NCBI GenBank assembly: GCA_030062745.1
Contig: CP099844.1
Coordinates: forward strand, 26,474,596 to 26,538,595
DNA: 64,000 nucleotides
From: Capitulum mitella
Taxonomy: Eukaryota; Arthropoda; Thecostraca; Pollicipedomorpha; Pollicipedidae
Direction of reading: 5' to 3'
How positions within the stretch are numbered: position 1 is the first letter of the stretch; every line of letters begins with the position of its first letter. Shown here piece after piece: positions 1 through 11,900 of the stretch. The notes below the pieces were generated by a model, which saw only the letters and a list, made by a program, of their open reading frames with translations, was not told where the DNA came from and made no database searches. The position numbers and the translations under genes were made by a program.

Positions 1-133
1 GGAATATTAGCCAGAGGGCCAGATGAGGGACAAGGACTGGTGTTTCTAAAGTCTGAGTATTAAAAACATCCCCACCCTGGGCATCAGCACGAACAGGTCC
101 ACACAAGGTCCCCCCAGCGTCCGCCGCACCGAC

Positions 134-1420
134 CTTCTCCACGAGCGCCTGCCGCTCGGACGGGTTGCCCACGTGACACTTGACGCCGGCCACCTGGAGG
201 CCCTCCTTGCTGAGCTCGCTGACGGTGGCGTCCACGTTTTCCTGGCTGCGGCTGCTGACCACCACGCGGGCGCCGTCGCGGCCCAGCCGGCGCGCGATGG
301 CCAGCCCGATCCTGCCGGCACGGCCGCAGTGCAACGCTCAGTCTCGTGGGCAAGATAAAGCAATGGCCTAGTGCTGGTCAGTAAACATGAGTAAACTGTT
401 TTTGGTGTACGTCTTTTGGCGAGGTGATCTGGGTTTGTCTATCCACATGGCACAGAACAAACTTGTCACAATTTGATGCTGACAAGCATTCTGCTCATTG
501 CTTATAAAGCATGCACACATGTTACACAAGCAATGAACATATATGCTATGTGTGCAATGAACATGCTATATAGCAGAGCAGCAGGCATTTAAAGAACCAG
601 AACATATGTTCCACCAGTAACATATGTTCTAAGCTGAGGTATTTTAGTTTGAACTTGCAGACAAAGAAATCGGTTTATTATTGATTAATGTATGCAATGA
701 ACACTCTACAATGTGAAATTTTCAAGTGATTTCCAGTTTATTTTCCAACACCACATTCATCTGTATCCTATGTTCAGCTGTTGTGTAGAGTTTATATGAG
801 GTGCAGGCTAATGAATGCTAGCAAAAGACCAATACTGCACCATGATAAATATGTAATATGAGAACATACCTTTTGGAAAACTGCATTTTTTTATTTTTTC
901 AGGTATTTCTCAGGCAGCTGAGTGATGACAACATTGCCAGCACATTTTTTGCCCTGACTGAATTTAGTTCTGAGAAGCTGCTTAAGGTGACACATTTTCC
1001 TGTGAAATTCCCATGCAAAATCTGAGCTGAATGAACTTGTTATCATTGTGAAGAAAAGCACTGACACAAAATGTGGAAAACAAAAGGGATGATAAAAGAG
1101 CAATTCCAATTACAACAAGATCCTATGCAATTAGACAAAACAAAACAAACAGGAGACAAAACTACTGGTGCAAATGATAAGATACTACAAAACAGGTTTC
1201 ATCTTGCAAAATTCAGTCATGTTTTCAGCAGTGACAATGCATTAAGAAAATTATGAGCCATCAATACTGCAAATGTAGATCAGAGCTGCCTTTATTAAAT
1301 ATCAGGTTTTATTATTATTATATTATTATATTAAATAATAAATATTAAATATAAATAACAAACATACCCAGCAGTTGCTGCTGTCACCACAGCCACTTTC
1401 CCTGATAGGGCTGCTGCCAT
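134..1420 (-). CDS. DHRS4: DHRS4-like short-chain dehydrogenase/reductase, 5' end (partial)
   Basis: Two coding exons join in phase. Exon 1 is 1420-1368, with the ATG at 1420 and donor GTATGT. Exon 2 is 311-134, with an acceptor ending CCGGCAG and donor AAG|GTCGGT. Exon 1 gives 17 codons plus two bases, ending in the first beta-strand (GKVAVVTAATAG). Exon 2 completes the glycine-rich NAD(P) loop (GIGLAIARRLG), then carries VVVSSR at the end of strand 2, where DHRS4 enzymes bind the NADP phosphate, and KCHVGNP, the adenine-binding stretch. The DHRS4 family reduces carbonyls and retinal with NADPH, usually in peroxisomes or mitochondria. The catalytic Ser-Tyr-Lys exons would lie left of base 1, so activity and the C-terminal targeting signal cannot be checked. 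The family usually has TASTxG where this has TAATAG. An in-frame 5' extension to an acceptor at 1435-1437 is possible. It is transcribed divergently from the plus-strand gene at 8908. Confidence 0.9.
312..1367 (-). other. First intron of the DHRS4-like gene
   Basis: This AT-rich intron joins the two exons. It holds a TAT/TTA-rich low-complexity tract at about 1306-1360 next to the exon 1 donor. I see no further exon in it. Confidence 0.75.
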
Positions 1421-2504
1421 GCCTACTTCTTGCACTGAAAATGAGCAATGTCATTACAGTCCACCACAACAGACAGGAGAAAACATGTGAGTGACTCTCT
1501 TGTGGCTGAATTTCATTATGAAAGGAATGCCACAAGGGCCAACCAGATACCTGGGACAATCTGAATCCCACCCCAATTGGATCAGCAAGCTCCCTCATTT
1601 GGGGCAGAAGACATCATCCTAACTCACCCTTAAATTGTTTTCTTGCCAGATTTAAGCAATAATAGTGTAAACATGTTATCTAAAAAAAGAACATTGAATG
1701 ACTTCTTTACTGTGATTCTTACTGAAGAAAACAGGACATATATGATATGTATGAAATTGAAGTTGAAGTTGCAGGGATTGGAACAAGGCCCTTCTGGACC
1801 TGTTACCACCTAATGACTGAGTATGTGTGAGTTTGAGGGAAGGGGGAGGTAAGGATACAACAATTTCCCTCTGCTTTTATTGCTGCAAAAATTTCAAGTC
1901 TCTCCATTTACATTTGGAAAATTGCAAAGGTTTAGATGGTCTGGAATCTCAGATTTGTCCAATGACCATGTGAGATAAGGCAACTTTAGTGCAGAGGAAA
2001 TGTTACTACTTTCTGAATGATGTTTCTTGAAGAAGACTATCATATGATGCATGCTATGACCAAATCCAATATCTCCTGGGAGCTGTGTTGCCCTAGCTTT
2101 GATAGTTCTGCACCAAAATTTTTGACAGCTTCCCCAAAATCATCAACTACACCTCAATGAGATTTTGTTGCCTAACATGTCTGCAGAATGGGTTGACTTG
2201 TAGTGATAATAGAAAATTATAAAAATACACATGTCAGTGCAATTACTGATTATATTAGGATGGCCACTGCCATCAATACATCTAATGGGCATATTTTTTA
2301 TTTGATTGAGTGCTTTGGTGAGTATGGAACAAAGCCAGTGCTAGGCAGAATTTGTTGCATAGACTATGACCCCTGCACCTGGTCATGCCATCCCAGATTG
2401 CAGCAAAAGGTCCAAAATAGTGGCAAATGTAATGTGCTGACCAAGAGTGTGACATAGCATGATCCTGTGGTAGTCAGCTTGGCCCTATGCTGGCCATTGG
2501 CTAG

Positions 2505-2592
2505 CTGACCCAAGATCAAGTGTTAGGGGAACTCAAACTCATCTTGCCAGGACAGAGAGAGACCAGCACTCTACCAAATGAGGAATGTATCA
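2505..2592 (-). repeat. tRNA-derived SINE head, degraded
   Basis: Read on the minus strand, this carries a tRNA-like A box (CATTTGGTAGAGTGCTGG) followed about 35 bases later by a B-box-like GAGTTTGAGTTCCCC. Spacing and order match the RNA polymerase III promoter of tRNA genes. The stems do not pair as a full cloverleaf, so a SINE head or tRNA pseudogene is more likely than an active tRNA. Confidence 0.5.
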
Positions 2593-2819
2593 TGACAAAT
2601 TTTGCAGTACTTATCACCTAGCCTCTCCTAAAATGTTTCACAGGAGGTGCAGGCAAAACAAATTATTAAATTACACACATTTGTATTACACCATACTCCA
2701 AAAATCATTGTTACACTGCAGTCAAGTCTGGAGCATCTTGTGTAACTCATGGCCTCGGCAACTTTCATCATAGGGTTCCCAGGGTAGACAAATACTACAA
2801 CCCAAAGAACATCTTAATT

Positions 2820-3040
2820 CTTGCAGGAGTCGTCAGCTTCAGATATGTATTCGGTGAAATGCAAACGTTGGTTTGGGTTACCGCTCACAGCCAACTGGGC
2901 TCAGGTGTGCCGTATCTAATGCACACGAAACGTGTCACCAACTGAAAGCTAGCAGGGACAAAATTCAAACTTACAATGTCACCACTGAGCCTGAGGATTT
3001 ATCCACTGAGCCGAGGCCACTGAGCTAACTAAAGTAAATA
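2820..3040 (-). repeat. Probable second tRNA-derived SINE copy
   Basis: On the minus strand, tRNA-like A-box wording (GGCTCAGTGGATAAATCC) is followed by AAGTTTGAATTTTG resembling a B box, then about 120 bp of unrelated body ending near 2825. The head contains GCTCAGTGG three times. It is too diverged to define ends or target-site duplications. Confidence 0.35.
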
Positions 3041-4229
3041 ACGTAGTACAAGATTCCCGGGAATAAAAATGAGCCGATGAATGTCTTAATTGCGTATGTT
3101 TTGTCATAGTTTGGAAGCTATGCGTGCTATGATATGGTAGCTCTCAAACATTTCAAAACATTTATGATATCGCGCAACTTTGATTACTTTACGTCGATAA
3201 TAAACCTAAAAGACTTATTCGACACACGAATATTTTAGTTAAATTAAACAAAAAACAAATGTATCAATGACTAGTTTTCAACACTTCCAATACACTTGAG
3301 GACAACAGACTCACAATATTTCTGATCGGAGACGGAACGTCTGGCCTTAGCAGGTGTAGTTCACTTAAGTAACAACATAGATATAGGAGCTTACTGTATC
3401 TATGGGCAACACCTTTGGTATCAATGGGTAACGTGTTTTGAAACAGTTTTGAACATTTTTTCATCAGTAACTAGGGTTAATGTTAAATTTTACCGTCTCA
3501 GGAGGTGGGGCACAGCGCTCAAGCAGTTCAGTAGTTCCACAACGTCCATGTGTTTCTTCATGATGAGCTAAGACATTTTGGTGTCCAAAAAAGACCCAAT
3601 AATTGCATTTTGTATCTTTATTTTTTGCATGAGTATTTGACCTAGCACTCTGTTGTCAATTCGTCATTGCTTCTATTAATGAACATCTCTCTACGATGGA
3701 CAGAATCCTTTTCAGCCAACCTTGGGCCGTCGTAATCAGCTGTTGTGTGTTGATCCCATTCAACTACGTCGACGGTGCGGCGTGTGCGTTAAGTTTGCGG
3801 TGTTTTGCTAGTGATTGCGGCTGTGAGTAGAAAGGTACGTCTTCATAATCTCGGTTTTTGAAACGTTTTCGTAACGCCACCTTGATAAATGCTAGGAATT
3901 CGTAACCGCAATTTGCTGCTCTGCAAACCAACCAATGTTGGTTTTCTGCCGCCATCGTCTTCGTTTGCAATGTACTGTCCTGAGAATGGTGTGCAGCTTT
4001 GCTTTTCAGAAGTGTTTTCAAGGCACAAGAAAATATCAAAGCATTGTTTAGGTTCTGATTGGGTTTTATTGTGGTTGAAGTGGAAAGATAACTGATTTCA
4101 TAACACACATTGCTTGTAACTTTTTCATTTGTGCTGTAATTGTTTTCCGATTTCTGGACTATTCTTTGTGCATTTTGGATTCATTGGACATTGGTTATTG
4201 TCAGGCATAGAACTATCTATTCTTCTGAT

Positions 4230-4740
4230 GTTGTTCATGCCATACCATTAATCCTAAATGTTAGTGTTCAGAGACATGCCACTAAGCTGGTTCTTGGTAT
4301 TCAACATCTTAGCTATGAAGAGCACCTGAAAAAGTACACCTGCAGAGTTTGTATTGCAGGAGATGCAAGGGCAAAATGATCTAAGTCTGCCAGATAGTGA
4401 CTAAATGTTATTCCAGTAATTTTTCACAGGGGATAGCTCTGGTCAAACTCATGGTCATCCCACAAGATTTCATCAGTCTCATGCTCACAGCTGAGACAGA
4501 ACTCTTCTTGCATCAGAGTGATGTCTACATGGAACAGCCTACCCACTGAAGTTGTTATGGTCCCAAATATGAATGCATTCAAAAGGAAATTGGCAAGGAC
4601 ATCAATACCAGACTAGACCACCAAGATTAACATTCTGAGTGCCTGTTACTAGCTAATGAGTGGGCTTCCTCAGGTCCATTGGACAATCCATGCCTGTATC
4701 CTGACCTAACCTAACCTAATGTAACTTAACCTTGAACATT
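4230..4740 (+). mobile_element. Decayed LINE (non-LTR retrotransposon) 3' end
   Basis: The plus-strand translation near 4266-4350 gives VQRHATKLVLGIQHLSYEEH, matching the conserved C-terminal segment after the reverse transcriptase in many non-LTR elements (VQRRATK...LSYEERL). About 150 bases on, after frameshifts, comes a remnant of the terminal WNSLP...V...FKRKL segment (about 4530-4600). Stops and frame changes show it is dead. It is followed by a CCTAACCTAACCTAA run near 4702-4725 that may be the element's 3' tail. Clade cannot be assigned. Confidence 0.6.
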
Positions 4741-6254
4741 AAACCTATGTATTGTGTGGAAACAATGGACCTGTAATTGCTCTCTCCTAGCAACATCAAT
4801 AGTACAGATGTGGTTTTACCTTTGGTTGTTGAGTAGGTAAGGGCCAGGTGCTGCAATTACCATTGCAAGTTTTTTGGGACAGAGGGTCCTGTTTCATATT
4901 TATGTTTTGGTGCTTCATGGCAGTGCAGTAGTTGGCCAGGGCTTGGAGCTCTTTGATTTGTTATTAGACAAACTTTTGTTTTGACAAGACATACAGAATG
5001 AAAGGAAAATTGAAAGAATGATGTATGCCATTGTTGGTTTGATGACTCAAGCTTCCATTTTAAAGCAGATCTTTCATTTGTTTTTGCCCCTGTTTTCCAC
5101 CCCTAACACAGGCATGCCTTCAAAATATAAATGCATTTTGATAGCATTAAATTAATGCCACAAAAATGTCATACTGGGAGGCATGCTGCACCTCATCTTA
5201 CATTGCTAGTGCCAAAATTTAGAAGGTCTGTCAATGGTCCTGTGCTGCCTATTCTCATTGATACCTCAATAATGTGCTTTCATAATGGTCATCAGGAAAT
5301 ACAAGGATGTCCAAATTTCATTAATGGCAATGACAGTGCATGTGGGTTTGTTTCATGGGTAGGGGACAACAGTGATGTACACTCATTGTGATGCAAGGAA
5401 GCTGTGTCTGGTTTTGTCAAAACAGGCTCTGTTGATCTGAATAAGAAATGCAGTTACACCTTGCTTGTTATTTGTGAGTAGAGATGGGAAATTGCTGAAA
5501 GCTGATGACTGTATCATATATCCATTCATGCATGATGTGAAGAACAACAGCTTCTACAACTGCAAGAAACAAACTTGTGAGATTAGGCTATGAGTTTGCA
5601 GCAGATCAAGATACAACTACAGTAACATTTTTACTGGAGATGGGTTGGAAGAAATTAGTGAATGTGACAGGTAGCCTATGGGTTGGAAAAATCAGTGGCC
5701 ACAGTTAATTTGGTTTCAAACATATTTGAAACAAGGAAGCCACAAGTTTGAACATGTGTTGGAATGGGCTTGTTCTGTGTGAAATGAACTTGATATTTGT
5801 TTTCACATTCTGGAACAAAATCCCTTTGCCATCTGGTTAATACCTTCTGGCAGAGAAAACAATATTTAGGTGTTTTGGGGCAGATGGGAAGGGTTCACAC
5901 AGTAAGTTATATGTAATTTGGGCCATGCCACTTTCAGGGTTTGCTTCAACAGCAGCTCTTTATTGCTCATTTAGCTCAGCAGCTATAGAAATGGCACATT
6001 TATTAACCTCAAGGCTGTGTGATGCATCAGGAAAAATCAGTGATTCTGATGTGGAGCCAGATTTTGATAGAGTCCAATCATGAAGAGCAAAGTGGTCACT
6101 GTATTATAAACAAAGTAGCCCTGATGTGTTGATGCAATGTCTTGAGTCATTATCCAGACAACTTTTTGTAATTTTCAAAAATGGCAGGAGTGAGTAGTCT
6201 GAAATTCACCATAGCTCTTGTTGCATCTTTCTGCATGTTTTGCATGATTTATAA

Positions 6255-7463
6255 AACCCTATTCCTGGAGAGCTAGATGGTATTGCCGATTCCCAACAGG
6301 GGGCATTCAGCCCCCCCCCCCGAGATCTTGGGTAGTATACATTTGATTTCCTTGCAACAAATGGCAATGGATTTTCCATGACATAAACTGCACTTTGAAA
6401 AGAAAAAGTTTTCAAAATTTGGAAAGGGGTGGATACAGGGGACAAAAACATCAAAATGGGGGCATTTTTGGACTTGTAATAACTCTGTTGTTTATGGACG
6501 AATTTTGATGAAATTGGCATGAATCAAGAGGTTATGGATTAGACTTTTGCCTTTGGTGCATATATTTGAAATTTTGAGAAAATCATAGGCATTCACACAG
6601 TTTCAAAAATAGTAGGATTTGTTTTTTTAATAACTGAAGGAACAAAAAACGTAAAAATGTTTTTTTGGCTTCTGCTAGTCATGTTACGCTAAAGAGGTGC
6701 AAATCGTGTTGCACTGTTTGTACAGTGTTAGCATGGGAGATGCCAAGGACATGATAAAGGGGAAACTACCATGGTTATGTGTTCTTCAGATCAGCTTGTG
6801 ACCTTTGGCCTTAAATAACCTCCAGTGACCTTGGAGTCACTTGGAATGATCTTGTGTGCATTTCATGTTATCCAAAAATGTTTTCACTCATTTGAATTCA
6901 TTCTTTTTGAAAAATTCCATGTTACGACTATTGTGATGTGAGGTATGCACACTGACATTTTAGGACGTGACTCCGTGACCCGACCTGATATCAAGCTGAA
7001 ACTGGATACACAAATAGAGGGTACTGTTCTACGTCATTTGTGTTCCGGGTTTGGCATTAAAGAAAATAGTGCCAACATTATTACTAAAAAAACAAAGTTT
7101 GATGTTTGATCTTGACCTGACCTTGTGAAATGACCTCAGATGAACAAAATTGTGTTTGTTTGTTGACTTTCTATTCATCTATACATACATAGAAAGTTTT
7201 AAGTTCTATCTTAAAAATGCTGTTTTTGGCAGTCATTTTCCTTGTACCCTCAACAGGGCCAAAAATGGCCTGAGGTGCCTCCCAAAAACGTTGCCTGGCT
7301 CCACCCTTGAGCAAAGTACAATTCTGAAATTCTGTTACAGTATGTAGAAAGAATAACTAGGAAAAGTCACCAAGTTTTGTGTAGCTGCATCAAAAAACTT
7401 GGAATTGGCAAGCAAAAAACCCAAAGGGGGGCAAATTCAGCTCCCCCTGCTTGGAATAGGGTT
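6255..7463. mobile_element. piggyBac-like non-autonomous DNA transposon, about 1.2 kb
   Basis: The ends form a perfect 11-bp inverted repeat: AACCCTATTCC at 6255-6265 and its complement GGAATAGGGTT at 7453-7463. The right end reads CCCTATTCC against a TTAA, as in piggyBac elements, which duplicate TTAA and begin with CCCT. The left flank is AAAA, so that TTAA would have decayed. Just inside each end lie matching G/C-rich blocks (GGGGGCATTCAGCCCCCC near 6300 and GGGGGGCAAATTCAGCTCCCCC near 7425). No transposase is encoded. Confidence 0.55.
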
Positions 7464-8301
7464 AAGTGCGATGTCAGGCCACTGACTGATGACATCATTC
7501 TCCAGGTTATGTTCAGTTCAGGAAAGACAAATATTTTCTTCCATGATTAGCATCAAAATGATCTCAGATAGGCTATCTTTCTGGAACTAAATACAACTAA
7601 CATTGAATTGATGCAACTTCTGAAACCATTTTAACAGCAAAGAAGGTGGGGCAGTGGTCTGAGGTGCTCTCATTATCTCTGTGACCTGAAGAGCTCACTG
7701 TGTAGAGCAAAGTAAATATCATTCTTGAAAAAAATGAGCCATTCTACTCATGTTTAAACTGCACTGGATGCCATTCTAACTAGAAAATCACTATTCTGTT
7801 CACTGGTTCTGTTATGTTGCTCTATTTTGATTCAGAGGGCAATGAGCTGGGCTGTGGTCAATCCATCATTAATTGCTGCATGGTGGAAAAAATTCCTTTT
7901 GGCATTGCATCGTTGTAAAGAATTAGCATTTCTAGCTAGCTTTGTGTTAATAGAGGCACATTTTTTGCGATAAGATCACTTGAGCTATTATAGTCACAAA
8001 TAAGTGAACGACCATTCCTAATGTTAAATGGGGTCATATATAACTTTCATGTTCTGGAACCAGGCATTCATAGTTTCTTTGATGGCAGTGCTTTTTGAAA
8101 CATATCCCAAGCAGGCTTGTGCCTGATTTGCCTAGAATGAATCAATTCACTTTTAGATTTCTGGAGTGGTCAATGGACTCTGACTCAGATTTGTTACTTT
8201 ATTTTAGCCGAATCAGTTCAATTTGGGTCCTGAGTCATCAGTGAATTGATTCAGTTTTTGTTTGGCTCGGAACTTGTGGATTCCATTTATAGTCCATGAA
8301 A

Positions 8302-8304
<3 letters not shown>

Positions 8305-8356
<52 letters not shown>
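8305..8356. repeat. (AT)26 microsatellite
   Basis: Fifty-two uninterrupted bases of alternating A and T. It lies in AT-rich spacer and is likely to vary in length between individuals. Confidence 0.98.
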
Positions 8357-8359
<3 letters not shown>

Positions 8360-8907
8360 AAAGAATATAATGAACTTCAGTTGTTTAAATTCTGTTTGTG
8401 CTCTTTAAACTTTCTGTGAATGTCCATTTTTTGGACAAGTATGCAAATGAGTTCTTACTGTCATTCACTGCCATTTTCAAATCAATCCATTCAGGTTATA
8501 ATGCATGATGTAATTGCTGAATTCCTGAATCGATTAGGTCTTGATTTGATTGGATTCAGAATTGGGCACAAGCCCTGTCTCAGGTAATGAAAGATAAGTG
8601 TTAAAGCATTAACCATATCTGAATTGATTTGATTGCTGTGGTGATGTCACAGTGGCCTCACATGTAATACATGGTTATTAATTTTTGAAACCAGAATGTA
8701 TCATGGTGATCCCTGGGCAGATCTGATTAGATGCAGGCGCTATAAATTTGAGTCATTGACCTTTGCTTCTCCGAAAGTGTGACGGAAAATCCACACCTGG
8801 ATAAAGAATGCCCCTTCCTCAGCCATGGTTGTCGAGCAGACTTTCGTCATCACAGCTCCATCCTATCGGTCGTCCGGCCATTTCAGGCCCGCAGGAGGGG
8901 AGACGCG

Positions 8908-11900
8908 ATGGCGGGCCGCAAGTCGGAGCCAGCCGTCGTTCACCAGGTGTGGGACGCCATCCAGAGCTGCATGGCGCAGCGGCAGCAGCCCAACTTCGAG
9001 CGCGTCTCCAAGTATATGCTGCGCTGCAGCGCCATCTCGCCCGGTGAGCCGGTCGCTGCCGTTCAAGTGGAAGTTGTTTGCGATGCGGGAGTTTTGCTAC
9101 CTGCTCGCGTTGTCTGCGGCACGGCATTGGCTAGTTGCTGAGAACAACGCGGGGAGGAGGGGAACAACAGTTGGGATCAACTGTTATGTAGAATGCTACA
9201 TCATGCTACATCAACTGTAGCCTTTTCACGGTTTGTCGTCATTTGGATTGTGGCGTTTGAAATCACTGCAGTGCATACTATTGAAGCTGTCCTTGTACCA
9301 CCATACAGTGACAACAGCAGAGCTGCCGAGCATAAAAAGGTCTTATTTTTGCGGTTATCCCAATGCGTTATCGTCTTAAATCATTGTGTTGTTCTTGGTG
9401 AAAAGCAAACGAAACATTTCTCTCCCGGAGAACCGCCGTGTGCGCCTGTGGCATTCCGACAAAGGCAGTCGAAACTTTGTGCATTGTTTTGCCGGTTTGC
9501 AAAGTTAGTTGCTAAGGCGTTTGTTGCGAGGCTTCAGAATCAATGAACTGCCGCGTTCAGCGACTTCCCGACGCACACAACCGCAGCATTTACTGCTTTA
9601 CCTGGCTTTCAGCCTTTCGGCATCCAACTTTAGCTGGGGGTCCCTAAGTCTTGTTTGTCTGCTCCTCTACTTTCACTATGCTGGATGGGTATCGTTTTGC
9701 TGTGGTCTCAAACACTAAAGGGCTCATTCGCTTGAGGGGAAGCTCAGCACGTTTGCATTCTTTTGCTTTCTGGCAAAACCTGTTGAAGACTCTTGGTTTT
9801 CTGCGTAGATGCCATTGAAGAGGAGCTGAACAAGGTTGTAGAAGACGGCCTGGTGCGATTTATGCAGCGATTGGGCGCCAAGGGTTCAAAGAAGGGAGAG
9901 GAACAGGAGCTTTACAAGCTTCCCAAGGGACCCGTGAGTTCAGATTTTGGTAGCAAGGCATTGCAATTAAAGCTCACTAGAAGTTCATTCAGATGCTTGA
10001 TCTTGTTGATTGGTTTTGGAGTTGAAAGGTGCTAAATATTGAAACTGCAAGATAAGCAAGAGTATATGCTTTTGCGACAATCGCTCCACATTCATTTTGT
10101 TTCCTTGTGAATATTGAGTCGGATGGCGAGAGATTAATACGGAGACTTGACTGGAACGGACTGTTCAAAACCACTGTCAGAGTGCCGCGTCCGTTTGACT
10201 GGTGACGAGCATCACAACCTGTGTACGGCTGACGCCTCGGCGTCCGCGCGCCGCCGGTCGGCCCCTAACCAGTGGCCGCCGCTGCCGTCAGCCGCCGGCC
10301 AGCGACCACGACTGGTACTGCGCCACGTGCCACCAGCCGGGCGACCTGCTCTCCTGCACCAGCTGTCCGGCCGTCCACCACAACAGGTGTCTGACCGAGG
10401 CGCAGCGGCAGACGCCATTTACCTGTCCCCAGTGTCAGGTGAGGTCAGACACAGTACACCTGACACCAGGGACAGGTGAGGTCAGGCGCAGTACACCTGA
10501 CATCAGGGACAGGTGAGGTCAGACACAGTACACCTGACGTCAGGGACAGATGAGGTCAGACACAGTACACCTGACACCAGGGACAGGTGAGGTCAGACAC
10601 AGTACACCTGACACCAGGGACAGGTGAGGTCAGATACAGTTCACCCATTCCCATTGTCAGGTGAGGTCAGACACAGTACACCAAACGCCAGTGTCAGGTG
10701 AGGTCAGATACGATACACCCGACACCTTTATCATGTGAGGTCAGATAGTTCACCCATTACCATTGTCAGGTGAGGTGAGATACAGTACACTTAACACCAT
10801 TGTTAGGTGAGGTCAGTTGCAGAACACCTGTACCCAACATCAGAGACAACACGGCACCCCCCTTTCATTTCTGGACTAGCAGAAATATATCCCAGTGGGG
10901 GGAGCATTCCTTGTTGAATTTATGTTTGCAATGACATTCCCTGTTGGTCTGTTAAATGCAGTTATTGGGCTTTGCCACCAGAGGTGATTATGCTGGCAGC
11001 TAATCATAATCAGTACCTACTGGAATCGCGACACGGGAAGCACGTGCCATCTTGACTTGTGCCCACCATAATCAGTTGTGTGTTGTTGTTTTTGTTCGTC
11101 CGTTTAACGCTGTATTGAACGTTGGGGTCAGATGACGCAGCGTCTGTCGCAGCTTGCTTGTTTGGGTCTATTTTGTGTAGTTTATGTGATTTGAATGCAT
11201 TTGTTTTCGTTTCCAGTGTAATTCGAATGACGTGCATTCATGGTTTTTCAACAGATGTCTGCATCAGAAATGTGTGATATCAAGAAGAAAACACTAAACA
11301 CCCTGCTGGGATATACCATTCTCCGCCTGAAAGCAAGGGTGAGTTCATAAAATTTACATTGTGGAACATAATGTACCTTTATTTTGCAAGGTCTATTCGT
11401 TTCTGCTAATGTCCATTATTGCACTTAGTGTCCTTTAGAAGTTTGGGTGTTATCAGACAGGCTTAAGTTTCAGCTTGGCATGATCAAGTTGGAACTTTTA
11501 AAGTTTTGAAACATCGAGTTTCCTTTACGTTTGTTCCATATGAACAGACTGTTTTCCTACTACCGTTGTCATTGTGCGGGAAAGGAATAGATTGCTCCAC
11601 TTTTAATGCCTGCTTTCACCTACAGTGACCAAGCTGTGGTTTGTAGCGTTAGCAATTGATTCTGGGTACTCAGTATTGTATTGCAGTCTTTTATGTAACA
11701 GCCCATCAGATGCTTAGAGTGGATCAAAGGGCAATTCATTCTCTTCTGCTGTCCTCGTACACTGTCCGTCCATTTGTCTGTTGAATGGAGGAGGCTGTTC
11801 TGGTGATGTCTTGTAATCTAACTAGAGTTGTCTGATGTTCTTCCCTGTCCGGTATGCTAACGAAAGTTGTGTGTCGTTTTGATGCCTTCTGATGCTTTGA

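Larger units (their letters stand above)
1435..8907. other. AT-rich intergenic spacer between divergent genes
   Basis: This spacer separates the 5' ends of the minus-strand dehydrogenase and the plus-strand ZMYND11 gene. Base composition is distinctly AT-rich, and no exon with coding-like codon use was found. Recognisable contents are listed separately: SINE and LINE remnants, a piggyBac-like element and an AT microsatellite. A small CpG-richer patch at 3730-3960 stands out and may mark a promoter. The promoters of both flanking genes should lie in this interval, but I cannot place a start site. Confidence 0.6.

Noticed and set aside
2203-2457. 84-codon plus-strand frame in AT-rich DNA
   Set aside because: No motif, no splice signals and random-looking composition.
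2505-3040. Functional tRNA genes
   Set aside because: A- and B-box-like motifs are present, but acceptor and anticodon stems do not pair as a cloverleaf, so SINE remnants are more likely.
3881-3955. Minus-strand exon starting MAAENQHWLVCRAANCGYEF
   Set aside because: The only donor in place (AAG|GTGGCG) is poor, the peptide matches no family I know, and its phase does not join the exon at 1434 without a stop.
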